Source of the DNA: Neorhizobium huautlense
Lineage (GTDB): Bacteria > Pseudomonadota > Alphaproteobacteria > Rhizobiales > Rhizobiaceae
Assembly: GCF_030811685.1 (NCBI RefSeq)
Contig: NZ_JAUSRF010000016.1
Coordinates: 44,202-108,201 of the forward strand
DNA: 64,000 nucleotides
Direction: 5' to 3'
The position numbers were made by a program, and so were the translations under genes. This document shows positions 33,015 through 42,106 of the stretch, piece after piece. The notes under the pieces are model-generated. The model saw only the letters and a list, made by a program, of their open reading frames with translations. It had not been told where the DNA came from and ran no database searches. Position 1 is the first letter of the stretch, and every line of letters begins with the position of its first letter.

Positions 33015-33626
33015 TCAGGTGCGGATGAGGGTCAGGAAACGCGCCTGTTCGGCAGCGTTGTTTTCGAACTCGGCGGTGAAAGTGGTCGTCAGCGTGGTCG
33101 AACCCTGCTTCTGCACGCCGCGCATGGCCATGCACAGATGTTCGGCATCGATCATCACGGCAACGCCGCGCGGATCGAGAACATCCTGAATGGCATTGGC
33201 GATCTGTGCCGTCAGCGCTTCCTGCGTCTGCAGGCGGCGGCCATAGATCTCGACGAGACGGGCAACCTTGGAAAGACCGAGCACGCGGCCCTTCGGCAGG
33301 TAGGCGACATGCGCCTTGCCGATGATCGGCACCATGTGGTGCTCACAGTGCGAATAGAACGGAATGTCGCGGACCAGAACCATGTCCTTGTAACCGGCCA
33401 CTTCCTCGAAGGTGCGGCCAAGGATCTCTTCCGGAGACTTTTCATAACCGGAAAACAGTTCGCGATAGGCAGCGGCGACGCGCTTGGGCGTATCGAGCAG
33501 GCCTTCGCGCGACGGATCGTCGCCGGTCCAGCGCAACAGCACACGAACCGCGTCCTCGGCCTCCTGCTGGGTCGGGCGAGCATCGGTTTGGCCTGCGGCC
33601 GGAAAGTTCTTCACAATGGCATCCAT
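33015..33626 (-). CDS. folE: GTP cyclohydrolase I
   Basis: Makes 7,8-dihydroneopterin triphosphate for folate and queuosine synthesis. The 203-residue type IA enzyme has IPFYSHCEHHMVPIIGKAHVAYLP, with zinc ligands Cys and His, SKVARLVEIYGRRLQTQE and MRGVQKQGSTTLT. The N-terminal 25 residues are extra and variable. It lies 24 bases upstream of hisI on the same strand, a usual pairing in rhizobia. Confidence 0.96.
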   Translation of the reverse strand: MDAIVKNFPAAGQTDARPTQQEAEDAVRVLLRWTGDDPSREGLLDTPKRVAAAYRELFSGYEKSPEEILGRTFEEVAGYKDMVLVRDIPFYSHCEHHMVPIIGKAHVAYLPKGRVLGLSKVARLVEIYGRRLQTQEALTAQIANAIQDVLDPRGVAVMIDAEHLCMAMRGVQKQGSTTLTTTFTAEFENNAAEQARFLTLIRT

Positions 33627-33920
33627 CTAAGGTCTCCTGATCCTGATGCGGTTCAAGGTCGCATCCGATCCTAGTCGATTGACGCGTCAGTCTCGGCTGT
33701 CGAACGTCATTTTGGCGCTATCTGACGCCGCGCGGCCCATTTTACAAGACATTGCATTTCGATTTCGGCGCGTGTGGCGCTAAAACCTTGCGTCTTGATG
33801 CGGGCTTTCACCGATAGCATATAGTGGTAAAGCAAGCGGCATGACAGATCATTGCCGAAGACGCAGTGTTCGAAGACGGCAAATAATGGCCGCGAACCGA
33901 CGATCCGGAAACTGGTGACC

Positions 33921-34370
33921 ATGGACGACATCTATAACAGCCGCATTCTCGAACTTGCCGGCAATATCGGCCTTTCCGGCGAACTGGAGGATGCCGACGG
34001 CGTTTCGGAAAAACATTCGAAACTGTGCGGGTCGAAGGTGAAGGTTTTTGTGAAGCTCGAGGGCGGTGTGGTCGCCGACTTTCGCCACAAGGTGCGCGCC
34101 TGTGCTTTGGGCCAGGCATCGTCTGCCGCCATGGCGAAACATGTGGTCGGTGCTGGTGTTGAAGAATTGCGGCAGGCACGGGCCGATATGCTGGCCATGC
34201 TGAAGGAGGACGGCGAGGGGCCGGTCGGGCGTTTCGAGGAAATGCGGGTGCTGAAACCCGTCAAGGATTACAAGGCCCGCCACGCCTCCACCATGCTCAC
34301 CTTCGATGCCGTGGTCGATGCGATCGACCAGGCGGAAGCGAAGAGCGGTTCCACGGCTGCGACGGCCTGA
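33921..34370 (+). CDS. IscU/SufU-type iron-sulfur scaffold protein, two-cysteine variant
   Basis: A 149-residue protein of the NifU N-terminal fold: MDDIYNSRILELAGNIG, HSKLCGSKVKVFVK (Cys36) and VRACALGQASSAAMAK (Cys61). The third cysteine of IscU/SufU, expected near residue 128, is absent; the place reads YKARHASTMLTFDAV. So it may hold clusters weakly or be a carrier. This variant is conserved in alphaproteobacteria. ATG at 33921 is chosen as the family start. yidD begins three bases after the stop. Confidence 0.86.
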   Translation: MDDIYNSRILELAGNIGLSGELEDADGVSEKHSKLCGSKVKVFVKLEGGVVADFRHKVRACALGQASSAAMAKHVVGAGVEELRQARADMLAMLKEDGEGPVGRFEEMRVLKPVKDYKARHASTMLTFDAVVDAIDQAEAKSGSTAATA

Positions 34371-34373
34371 CCG

Positions 34374-34751
34374 ATGTGTGGCGCCTGCGGCCAGTGGCAT
34401 GACGACGAGGACGAGCCGCGCGAGCGTTCGAAGCCCGTTGGCCGCAACTGGGCAGGCCCGTTCCGCAAGACGCCGGGACGCCTCATCGGCATGGGCTTCA
34501 TTCGTCTCTACCAGCTGACGCTTTCCGGCTTCATCGGCAATGGCTGCCGCCATATCCCGACCTGTTCCGAATACGGTTATGAGGCCTTCGCGCGGCACGG
34601 TTTCTGGTCCGGTTTCTGGTTGACCCTGTTTCGGGTCGGGCGCTGCGGACCGGGCGGCACGTCCGGGCTCGATCCGGTGCCGGAAGTGCTTGGCAGTGGC
34701 TATCAAAGATTCATGCCATGGGCATTCTGGAAGTTCGGCAAGAAGGCCTGA
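34374..34751 (+). CDS. yidD: Membrane protein insertion efficiency factor YidD
   Basis: A 125-residue YidD protein, which helps YidC insert membrane proteins. The core GFIRLYQLTLSGFIGNGCRHIPTCSEYGYEAFARHGFW and RVGRCGPGGTSGLDPVP is complete. Rhizobial copies have an N-terminal extension, here MCGACGQWHDDEDEP with a CxxC pair that might bind metal. It directly follows the Fe-S scaffold gene, then thrS lies 119 bases downstream. Confidence 0.93.
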   Translation: MCGACGQWHDDEDEPRERSKPVGRNWAGPFRKTPGRLIGMGFIRLYQLTLSGFIGNGCRHIPTCSEYGYEAFARHGFWSGFWLTLFRVGRCGPGGTSGLDPVPEVLGSGYQRFMPWAFWKFGKKA

Positions 34752-34870
34752 AACCTTTACTCTTCAGCGTTTTTTGACTATCACCGCGCCGTTCGTTGCT
34801 GCGTGCAAAAATCTCGCGGCCCATTTTTGACCACCCGCATTCGTTGGCGGGACTGGACAGGAGAATTTAG

Positions 34871-36895
34871 ATGTCCGTTTCCCTTATATTTCCCGATGGT
34901 TCCGTTCGCGCCTATGACGCGGGCACGACCGGCTTTGCCGTCGCCGAATCCATCTCCAAGTCGCTGGCCAAGAAGGCCGTGGCGATCGCGCTCGATGGCG
35001 AGTTGCGCGACCTCTCGGATGCCGTCACCGACGGCAAGATCGAGATCGTCACCCGCATCGATCCGCGTGCGCTGGAACTGATCCGTCACGATGCCGCCCA
35101 CGTCATGGCGGAAGCCGTGCAGGATCTGTGGCCCGGCACGCAGGTGACGATCGGCCCGGTCATCGAAAACGGCTTCTATTACGACTTCAAGCGCGTCCAT
35201 CCGGACAGCAAGGAAGACTGGCCCTTCACGCCCGAAGATCTGCCGAAGATCGAAAAGAAGATGAAGGAGATCATCCAGAAGAATGCCGCCTTCACCAAGG
35301 AAATCTGGACGCGCGAAAAAGCCAAGCAGGTTTTCGGCGACAAGGGCGAGACCTACAAGGTCGAGCTGGTCGATATGATCCCGGAAGGTCAGGACCTGAA
35401 GATCTACAATCAGGGTGGCTGGTTCGACCTCTGCCGTGGTCCCCACATGGCCTCGACGGGCCAGATCGGCACCGCCTTCAAGCTGATGAAGGTTGCCGGC
35501 GCCTATTGGCGTGGTGATTCCACGAAGCCGATGCTGACGCGTATCTACGGCACGGCATGGGCGAGCCAGGAAGAGCTGGACCAGTACCTGCACATTCTCG
35601 CCGAAGCCGAGAAACGCGATCACCGCAAGCTCGGCCGTGAAATGGATCTGTTCCATTTTCAGGAAGAAGGTCCGGGCGTGGTGTTCTGGCATGGCAAGGG
35701 CTGGCGCATGTTCCAGACCCTGACCTCCTATATGCGCCGCCGTCTGGCCGGCACCTATGAGGAAGTCAACGCGCCGCAGGTTCTCGACAGCTCGCTCTGG
35801 GAAACCTCGGGGCACTGGGGCTGGTATCAGGACAACATGTTCGCCGTGAAGTCTGCCTATGCGTTCACGCATCCCGACGACGAGGAAGCCGACAACCGCG
35901 TTTTCGCGCTGAAGCCGATGAACTGCCCGGGGCACGTGCAGATCTTCAAGCATGGCCTGAAATCCTATCGCGAATTGCCGATCCGTCTCGCGGAATTCGG
36001 CAACGTCCACCGTTACGAAGCCTCGGGCGCTCTGCACGGCCTCATGCGCGTGCGTGGCTTCACGCAGGACGATGCCCACGTGTTCTGCACCGACGAGCAG
36101 CTGGCGGCAGAATGCCTGCGTATCAACGAACTGATCTTGTCGGTCTACGAAGATTTCGGTTTCCAGGAAGTCGTCGTCAAACTGTCCACGCGTCCTGAAA
36201 AGCGCGTCGGCACCGATGACCTGTGGGATCGGGCCGAAAGCGTCATGACCGACGTGTTGAAGATGATCGAGGAACAGTCGGAAGGTCGCATCAAGACCGG
36301 TATCCTGCCGGGCGAGGGCGCATTCTACGGTCCGAAATTCGAATACACGCTGAAGGACGCCATCGGCCGTGAATGGCAGTGCGGCACGACGCAGGTCGAC
36401 TTCAACCTGCCGGAACGGTTTGGCGCCTTCTATATCGACCAGAATTCGGAAAAGACCCAGCCGGTCATGATCCACCGCGCCATCTGCGGTTCGATGGAAC
36501 GTTTCCTCGGCATCCTGATCGAAAACTTTGCCGGTCACATGCCGCTGTGGTTTGCGCCGACGCAGGTCGTGGTTGCCACGATCACCTCGGATGCCGATGA
36601 TTACGGTCGTGAAGTTGCCGAAGCGCTGCGTGATGCCGGTCTGCAGGTCGAGACCGACTTCCGCAACGAGAAGATCAACTACAAGGTCCGCGAACACTCG
36701 GTGACCAAGGTGCCGGTGATCATCGTCTGCGGTCGCCAGGAAGCCGAAAACCGGTCGGTCAACATCCGCCGTCTCGGCTCGCAGGCGCAGACGCCGATGT
36801 CGCTGGAAGAGGCGATTGCCTCGCTGACGGAAGAGGCGACGCCGCCGGACGTCAAGCGCAAGCTTGGTGCCCGCAAGGCCAAGCTTTCCGCCTGA
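34871..36895 (+). CDS. thrS: Threonine--tRNA ligase
   Basis: Charges tRNA-Thr. The 674-residue enzyme has a TGS domain (MSVSLIFPDGSVRAYDAG), the editing domain with HDAAHVMAEAVQDL and RGPHMASTGQIG, the catalytic core with zinc Cys in MNCPGHVQIF, motif 3 APTQVV-region and the anticodon-binding domain at the C-terminus. AGGAGA precedes the ATG. It ends with a strong terminator. Confidence 0.97.
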   Translation: MSVSLIFPDGSVRAYDAGTTGFAVAESISKSLAKKAVAIALDGELRDLSDAVTDGKIEIVTRIDPRALELIRHDAAHVMAEAVQDLWPGTQVTIGPVIENGFYYDFKRVHPDSKEDWPFTPEDLPKIEKKMKEIIQKNAAFTKEIWTREKAKQVFGDKGETYKVELVDMIPEGQDLKIYNQGGWFDLCRGPHMASTGQIGTAFKLMKVAGAYWRGDSTKPMLTRIYGTAWASQEELDQYLHILAEAEKRDHRKLGREMDLFHFQEEGPGVVFWHGKGWRMFQTLTSYMRRRLAGTYEEVNAPQVLDSSLWETSGHWGWYQDNMFAVKSAYAFTHPDDEEADNRVFALKPMNCPGHVQIFKHGLKSYRELPIRLAEFGNVHRYEASGALHGLMRVRGFTQDDAHVFCTDEQLAAECLRINELILSVYEDFGFQEVVVKLSTRPEKRVGTDDLWDRAESVMTDVLKMIEEQSEGRIKTGILPGEGAFYGPKFEYTLKDAIGREWQCGTTQVDFNLPERFGAFYIDQNSEKTQPVMIHRAICGSMERFLGILIENFAGHMPLWFAPTQVVVATITSDADDYGREVAEALRDAGLQVETDFRNEKINYKVREHSVTKVPVIIVCGRQEAENRSVNIRRLGSQAQTPMSLEEAIASLTEEATPPDVKRKLGARKAKLSA

Positions 36896-36908
36896 TCTGA
36901 CACACAAG

Positions 36909-36945
36909 ACGGCGCCTGCGGAGAAATCCACAGGCGCCGTTTTGA
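36909..36945 (+). terminator. Terminator of thrS
   Basis: ACGGCGCCTG (36909-36918) pairs with CAGGCGCCGT (36931-36940), continued by GGA/TCC inside, around GAAA, followed by TTTGATT. Confidence 0.88.
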
Positions 36946-36986
36946 TTCTGTCATGGAACTGCAATGATGCGCGGCGAAAATGCCTG

Positions 36987-37865
36987 ATGGTCCGGGTGGA
37001 GGCCGCATTGCAGTTCAAGGAACTTTCATACGCCAACGAGCGCGATACGCGGCTGAAACGCTGGATCATCCGCTCGATCGAAGGCATGTCCGGCCGCAAT
37101 CGTTATGCCCGGCTTTATGACATCTGGCGCGGCGATATCGTCGGCAAGAGCGACCGGGTGTTCGGCAAGATGCTGGACCTGATCGATGTCGGCTTGGATG
37201 TGGCCGGCGAATGGCCGCCGCGCAATCTGCCGGACGGACCGCTGGTGATCGTCGCCAATCATCCTTTCGGCATCGGTGACGGCATTGCCAGTCTGGCACT
37301 GGCGGAGCAGCTTGGTCGGCCGTTCCGGGTGATGATCAATAACGAGCTTCTGAAAGTGCCGGAAATGGCGCCCTATTCGCTGCCCGTTTCCTTCGAGGAA
37401 ACAAGGGAAGCGCTGGCCCAGAACATGGCCATGCGTCACGAGGCGCTGAAACTGCTGAAGCAAGGCGTCACCATCATCATCTTTCCGGCGGGCGGCGTTG
37501 CGACGGCAAGGCGCGGCTTTGGCCGTGCCGAAGACCTGCCGTGGAAAATGTTTCCCGCAAAGCTCATCCAGTCGGCGAAGGCCAATGTGCTGCCGATCTA
37601 TTTCGAGGGCCAGAACGGGCCACTTTTCCATTTCGCCAGCAAGATTTCGCTCGTGCTGCGCCTGTCTCTGCTGATCCGCGAGTTCAAGCGTCTTTCCGGC
37701 ACGACCATTCGCGCCCGCATCGGTGCCGTCATTCCTTACGAGGAGATGGAGACGATGACGGATCGCAAGCTGCTTCTGGCAAGGCTCTACGATTCCGTAT
37801 TCGTCATGCGTCCGCTGAGCCGGCGCGAGGCACGCAAGGCGGCCAATCGCAGCGAAGCCGCCTGA
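36987..37865 (+). CDS. Lysophospholipid acyltransferase family protein
   Basis: A 292-residue membrane-associated acyltransferase. NHPFGIGDG is the PlsC-type HPxGxxDG variant of the HX4D motif and IIIFPAGGVATARRGFG the EGTR-like block. Such proteins acylate lysophospholipids, ornithine lipids or hemolysin-like substrates. The start ATG at 36987 is chosen because the upstream part overlaps the thrS terminator. Substrate is unknown. Confidence 0.85.
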   Translation: MVRVEAALQFKELSYANERDTRLKRWIIRSIEGMSGRNRYARLYDIWRGDIVGKSDRVFGKMLDLIDVGLDVAGEWPPRNLPDGPLVIVANHPFGIGDGIASLALAEQLGRPFRVMINNELLKVPEMAPYSLPVSFEETREALAQNMAMRHEALKLLKQGVTIIIFPAGGVATARRGFGRAEDLPWKMFPAKLIQSAKANVLPIYFEGQNGPLFHFASKISLVLRLSLLIREFKRLSGTTIRARIGAVIPYEEMETMTDRKLLLARLYDSVFVMRPLSRREARKAANRSEAA

Positions 37866-38840
37866 TTATTCGACGTCGGCGTTGGCCGTTTGTGCGTGAG
37901 AGGAAAGCAGCACGTCGATATCGGCGTTCTGGCCGGCCTTCACGCTGAAATCGCGCTGGTAGATCTTGTCCTTGTTGCGGGCGACCGCAAGGTAATCGCC
38001 TTCGGACAGGACCATGGTGGAAAACGCGCTGACGCTTTCGTTGACGACGTCGCCCGATGCCGTCAGCACCGACCATGCCGTGTCGGCGATTGCCTCGCCA
38101 CCGGGCTGGGAAACCAGCTTGAGCGTGATCTGGGCGGCACGGTGCTGCAATGTCGCCGTTGTCAGGCGGCCAGCCTCCACCTGAATATCGGCGCGCGCGA
38201 TGGCGTTGATGCTGCCGTATTCCGACACGACGTGATAGGTGCCGGCATTGAGGCGCACGATGCTGTTCGGCTTGACGTCGGCGATCACGAGGCCGCGCTC
38301 GCCATCCTCACGCACTTCGGAGGAATAGACCGAGAAGCTGAGCTGGTTCGGCGGGATACGCACCTCTGATCCGGTGACGGCATTGAGAACGAAACCACCG
38401 GCATCGAGAACAACGGTTTGCGTGTCGACCCGCCCCTGTTCGGGCACGGTCAGTTTGCGCGTCACACCGGCGCGGCCGAAGGCGACGTTGACAAAATAAT
38501 CGCCGGGAGCGAGCTGGAAATCGGCGGTGCCGCCATCGGAACTGGCCAGCAGAGGCAGCTTGCCGTCAGCACCCGGAATGGGGCCGAAAACGCGCCATGC
38601 CAGGCCGTCCTTCATCGATTCGCCATCCTTGGTCAGCTTGGCTTCGAACGCGACATTGCGGGCCATGATGCCGGCAGGCGCACCCGGCGTTGCCGAAAAG
38701 GCATTGAGTTTTGGCATCTTGGTCGATCCGCCAAGCTGCTTGAATTCCTGGAACGCTTCCTGGGCAAAAGACGGTGCTGTCGGCACGGCAGCAAAAGCTG
38801 CGCCGAGCATCACATATACGGCAATGGTGGTTCTGGTCAT
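37866..38840 (-). CDS. Secreted protein with three tandem repeats
   Basis: Not recognised. The 324 residues have a signal peptide (MTRTTIAVYVMLGAAFAAVP, cleavage near SFA). Most of the mature part is three tandem units about 87 residues long, beginning AWRVFG (W82), SFSVYSS (F169) and AWSVLT (W256). Each carries a LxxGDYxVxxx strand (APGDYFVNVA, NAGTYHVVSE, SEGDYLAVAR) and a closing V-x-AG/PEQG turn. The pattern fits small beta-sandwich (Ig-like or carboxypeptidase-regulatory) domains. It is convergent with the acyltransferase gene and is probably envelope-located. Confidence 0.78.
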   Translation of the reverse strand: MTRTTIAVYVMLGAAFAAVPTAPSFAQEAFQEFKQLGGSTKMPKLNAFSATPGAPAGIMARNVAFEAKLTKDGESMKDGLAWRVFGPIPGADGKLPLLASSDGGTADFQLAPGDYFVNVAFGRAGVTRKLTVPEQGRVDTQTVVLDAGGFVLNAVTGSEVRIPPNQLSFSVYSSEVREDGERGLVIADVKPNSIVRLNAGTYHVVSEYGSINAIARADIQVEAGRLTTATLQHRAAQITLKLVSQPGGEAIADTAWSVLTASGDVVNESVSAFSTMVLSEGDYLAVARNKDKIYQRDFSVKAGQNADIDVLLSSHAQTANADVE

Positions 38841-38975
38841 TTCGCCCGGATTGACTCTTGATGTTGCAGACTTCACTTGAAAACCAACGCCAAGGCAAAT
38901 TCAAGGCCTCAGTCAAAAAGAGGCCGAAATGCCGAACGCGTCCGTCATCGAACTGTCAAACATGCGAGTGTGACC

Positions 38976-39551
38976 ATGGGCAATGATATCAAGCTGATCG
39001 ACTACCTGCGCCAACGCCATTCCACGCCGGTGGCGCAATACAGGGAGCCCGGCCCCTCGCAGGATGAATTGACGGAAATCCTGCGTTTTGCCTCGCGCGT
39101 GCCCGATCACGGCAAGATCGCGCCCTGGCGCTTCATCGTTTATCGCGGCGATTCGCGCGTCAAACTCGGTGAAGAATTTTTGCGCCTGTCGCTGGAAAAG
39201 ACCCCGGACATGACCGAAGCCGCGCAGCAGGCGGAACTTGGCCGCTTTACCCGTGCGCCTCTGGTCGTTGCCGTTGTCAGCACCGCTGCCCCGCATGCAA
39301 AGATCCCCGAATGGGAGCAGGTACTGTCAGCCGGCGCCTTGTGCCTCAACATGGTGATGGCCTGCGAGGCACATGGTTATGTCGCCAACTGGCGCACCGA
39401 ATGGATCACCTATGACGCGCGCGTGCAGTCGGCTCTCGGCATCAGGGAAGGCGAGAAGGCGGCCGGCTTCATCCATATCGGCTCCAGCGATTTCAACACG
39501 CCGGATCGTCCGCGTCCGGAACTCGCCGATATCGTCTCCTGGGTGGAATGA
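38976..39551 (+). CDS. Nitroreductase family protein
   Basis: A 191-residue FMN-binding protein. LIDYLRQRHSTPVAQYREPGPS, RFASRVPDHGKIAPWRFIVY and GALCLNMVMACEAHGYVANW are typical of YdjA/SagB-like nitroreductases. ATG at 38976 is chosen as the family start; upstream in-frame sequence has no homology-like pattern. Its stop overlaps the next gene's ATG (ATGA), so a flavin reductase is made from the same message. Confidence 0.9.
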   Translation: MGNDIKLIDYLRQRHSTPVAQYREPGPSQDELTEILRFASRVPDHGKIAPWRFIVYRGDSRVKLGEEFLRLSLEKTPDMTEAAQQAELGRFTRAPLVVAVVSTAAPHAKIPEWEQVLSAGALCLNMVMACEAHGYVANWRTEWITYDARVQSALGIREGEKAAGFIHIGSSDFNTPDRPRPELADIVSWVE

Positions 39552-40168
39552 CGATGTTCTATTCGACCGATGAAAACCGGCATGGTCTGGCGCATGATCC
39601 GTTCAAGGCGATCGTGTCGCCGCGGCCGATTGGCTGGATCGGCACGAAGGGGCGGGATGGTTCGCTGAACCTGTCGCCCTATTCGTTCTTCAACGCCATC
39701 TGCGACAACCCGAAACTCGTCATGTTCGCATCGAGCGGACCGAAGGACAGTTTTCGCAATGCCCGCGAGACCGGCGTGTTTACCGCCAGTCTCGCCAGCC
39801 GGCATCTTGCCGAGCAGATGAACGCGTCTTCCATCAGCGTCGGATACGGCGTCGATGAATTCGCCATTGCCGGACTGATGGCCAAAGCGGGAACGTTGGT
39901 GGATGCGCCTTTCGTGGGCGAGGCCTATGCGGCGCTGGAATGCAGGGTGACCGAGATCGTCGAACCAAAGACGATCGATGGCGGCAAGGCTGAAGCCATC
40001 GTCGTTTTCGGCCAGGTCGTCGGCATCCATCTGAGCGAAGACATTTTGCGCGAGGGCAGGGTGGATATGGGCATTGCCCGCCCGCTCGGCCGTATGGGAT
40101 ATCGCGATTATGCCGATGGCGGCGCCGATGTTTTCGAAATGACGCGGCCTTCGACACCCAAAGGTTGA
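39548..40168 (+). CDS. Flavin reductase-like domain protein
   Basis: A 206-residue FMN-binding flavin reductase (PadR-like DIM6/NTAB fold): IVSPRPIGWIGTKGRDGSLNLSPYSFF, FASSGPKDSFRNARETGVF and VRYGYGVDEF-like VGYGVDEFAIAGL. It may supply reduced flavin or act as a flavoenzyme itself. ATGA overlap with the nitroreductase indicates coupling. The stop is four bases from the convergent gene at 40173. Confidence 0.9.
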   Translation: MTMFYSTDENRHGLAHDPFKAIVSPRPIGWIGTKGRDGSLNLSPYSFFNAICDNPKLVMFASSGPKDSFRNARETGVFTASLASRHLAEQMNASSISVGYGVDEFAIAGLMAKAGTLVDAPFVGEAYAALECRVTEIVEPKTIDGGKAEAIVVFGQVVGIHLSEDILREGRVDMGIARPLGRMGYRDYADGGADVFEMTRPSTPKG

Positions 40169-40172
40169 GTGC

Positions 40173-40850
40173 TTAGTCCGTGAACACCGACTGGATGACC
40201 GGCACCTGTGATGGCGTGCCGGTCATTTTGCCGGAAAAACCTTGCGCCCTGACGTGAAGGCAGGCAGCGCGAAAGATTTCCTCATCCGGCTCCATTTCGG
40301 TCGTATCGATCGCCGCGACCCCTGACGCTGCGGCGGCCAGCAGCAATGTCGCGCGGGCACTGGCTGCGACATCCGACCCGAGGCCGCTTTTCATTCCCAT
40401 TGCGCTTGCTAGTGCACCGGCATCCCAGCCGAGGCCGATCAGACGTTTGCTCTTGCCGGCAAAGCTTGCTGCCGCCAGCAACCCATGCGGATTGTCACCG
40501 GCCATCGCGACGATGCGCGTGGTGCCGGTGGTAATGCCCGCACGTGCCTCGCTCACCTGCAGCAGAACGTCGAGGTGTTGGAGGTCGGCGCCATTGCGGG
40601 CTCCGGAGAGGAAAACGGTGGCGATTCGAGACGTCATGCAGATGTCGAGAAGTGCCGCCATTTCGGGCGAAGAGACAGGCGGCAGATAGGCTGCCTTTGC
40701 GGTGGAAAAGACTGCGGCATGCAACGATGCTACGCGATCAAAACTCTCCCGCAGATCGACAACGAGGGCATGCGCACCGCCATCCAGTGTCGCGGAAAGA
40801 TCGGTCGCGGGCGGCACGATCAGCCATGATTTCGGCAGTAAAGCGGACAG
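40173..40850 (-). CDS. HpcH/HpaI (CitE-like) aldolase family protein, probable CTG start
   Basis: A TIM-barrel protein related to citrate lyase beta chains. KSWLIVPPATD, ALVVDLRES and GLGWDAGALASAMGMKSG match family strands, and it ends with HVRAQGFSGKM. The first strand (PKSWLIVPPATD) lies before the only usual start codon, GTG at 40817. On the minus strand GGGAGAG sits five bases before an in-frame CTG at 40850, so CTG is probably the real start and gives 225 residues. The GDDL-like Mg site of CitE is not evident. Family member with unknown substrate. Confidence 0.78.
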   Translation of the reverse strand: MSALLPKSWLIVPPATDLSATLDGGAHALVVDLRESFDRVASLHAAVFSTAKAAYLPPVSSPEMAALLDICMTSRIATVFLSGARNGADLQHLDVLLQVSEARAGITTGTTRIVAMAGDNPHGLLAAASFAGKSKRLIGLGWDAGALASAMGMKSGLGSDVAASARATLLLAAAASGVAAIDTTEMEPDEEIFRAACLHVRAQGFSGKMTGTPSQVPVIQSVFTD

Positions 40851-40930
40851 AAATACTCTCCCGGTGTGGTTAAATCTTATGGTGAACCAATCTTAAACGA
40901 TTTTTGCCTAAGCTGCATTTCGTAAGGTGA

Positions 40931-42103
40931 ATGCGGGTAACGCTCCTTTTGTATTGGGGTTTCGGGGTGATCGTACAGGCTTTTCTTCGTTGGGCGGAAA
41001 CCGCCAGACCAGCAGACCGGGCAAAAGCTGCCCATGCACTGGCGCGCGGCTATCTTGCCTCGTCCGTGCAGGACGAAAAGCGACAGGCGGCCGTTCTGGC
41101 GCTGATGCATCTGCTGGACGATCCATCACCAGTCGTGCGCACGGCGCTGGCTGAAGCCGTTGCTGATTCGCCCGATGCTCCACGCGGCATGATCATGTCG
41201 CTGGCCGAAGATCAGCCTTTGATTGCCTCCTCCGTCATTACCCGTTCGCCCGTGCTGACCGATATCGATCTCGTCGATCTGGTGGGACGTGGCAGCGTCA
41301 TGACCCGAGCCCTTGTCGCTTCCCGGCCCAATCTTTCACGCGGCGTTGCGGCCGCCATCGCCGAAGTGGCCGGCGGGGAAGAAGCGTTGTTGCTTCTCGA
41401 AAACGAAACGGCATCGATCACACGTTTTACCTTGCGCCGTATCGCCGAGCGTCACGGACACAATGCCGATGTGCGCAACATGCTGCTCGATCGCGAGGAT
41501 CTGAGCGCAGACGCGCGCCATCTCCTCGTCAGCCATATCAGCGAGGCGCTGGCAGCCAGCGGCCTGATGCGCACGACGCTGACCGCTTCCCGCATCGATT
41601 ACGTGACCCGTGAGGCGAGCGACGCGGCGACTGTCGCCATTGCCGGCACCGTGCGGCACCATGATATTGCCGGTCTGGTCGAACACCTGCGCCAACTGGG
41701 TCGCCTGACGCCGGCCTTCCTGATCCATATCCTGTGCGGCGGCAAGGTGGACTTCTTCTCCGGCGCCATTTGTAACCTCTCCGGCCTCGAGGATCAGCGC
41801 GTTCGCTCCATCCTCGCCACCGGTCGCATGCATGCCGTGCGGGCCCTGTTCGAAGCGGCAGGTCTTGATCGCACCATCGCCATGGTCTTTGTGGAGGCCG
41901 TGCTTTTGTGGCGCGAGGCGGCACGTTCGCCGATCGGTTTTTCGCTGCAAAGCATCTGCCGGCCGCTGATCGACCGGTTCAGGCCCGAGGCGCAGCCGAT
42001 GTCGCCGCTCGCCGAGCTTCTCGACATGATCGAAAAGCTGCAATTGATGGAAGAACGCCTCTTGGCGCGCTCCTATGCCAGCGATCTGGCTTTTGCGGCA
42101 TAA
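40931..42103 (+). CDS. DUF2336 family protein
   Basis: A 390-residue conserved alphaproteobacterial protein built of HEAT-like alpha-helical repeats. LALMHLLDDPSPVVRTALAEAVADS and RRIAERHGHNADVRNMLLDREDLSADARHLLV repeat motifs are clear. The function is unknown; similar proteins occur near c-di-GMP and chemotaxis genes elsewhere. AAGGTGA precedes the ATG. It converges, with a 3-base gap, on the next gene. Confidence 0.88.
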   Translation: MRVTLLLYWGFGVIVQAFLRWAETARPADRAKAAHALARGYLASSVQDEKRQAAVLALMHLLDDPSPVVRTALAEAVADSPDAPRGMIMSLAEDQPLIASSVITRSPVLTDIDLVDLVGRGSVMTRALVASRPNLSRGVAAAIAEVAGGEEALLLLENETASITRFTLRRIAERHGHNADVRNMLLDREDLSADARHLLVSHISEALAASGLMRTTLTASRIDYVTREASDAATVAIAGTVRHHDIAGLVEHLRQLGRLTPAFLIHILCGGKVDFFSGAICNLSGLEDQRVRSILATGRMHAVRALFEAAGLDRTIAMVFVEAVLLWREAARSPIGFSLQSICRPLIDRFRPEAQPMSPLAELLDMIEKLQLMEERLLARSYASDLAFAA

Positions 42104-42106
42104 ACC

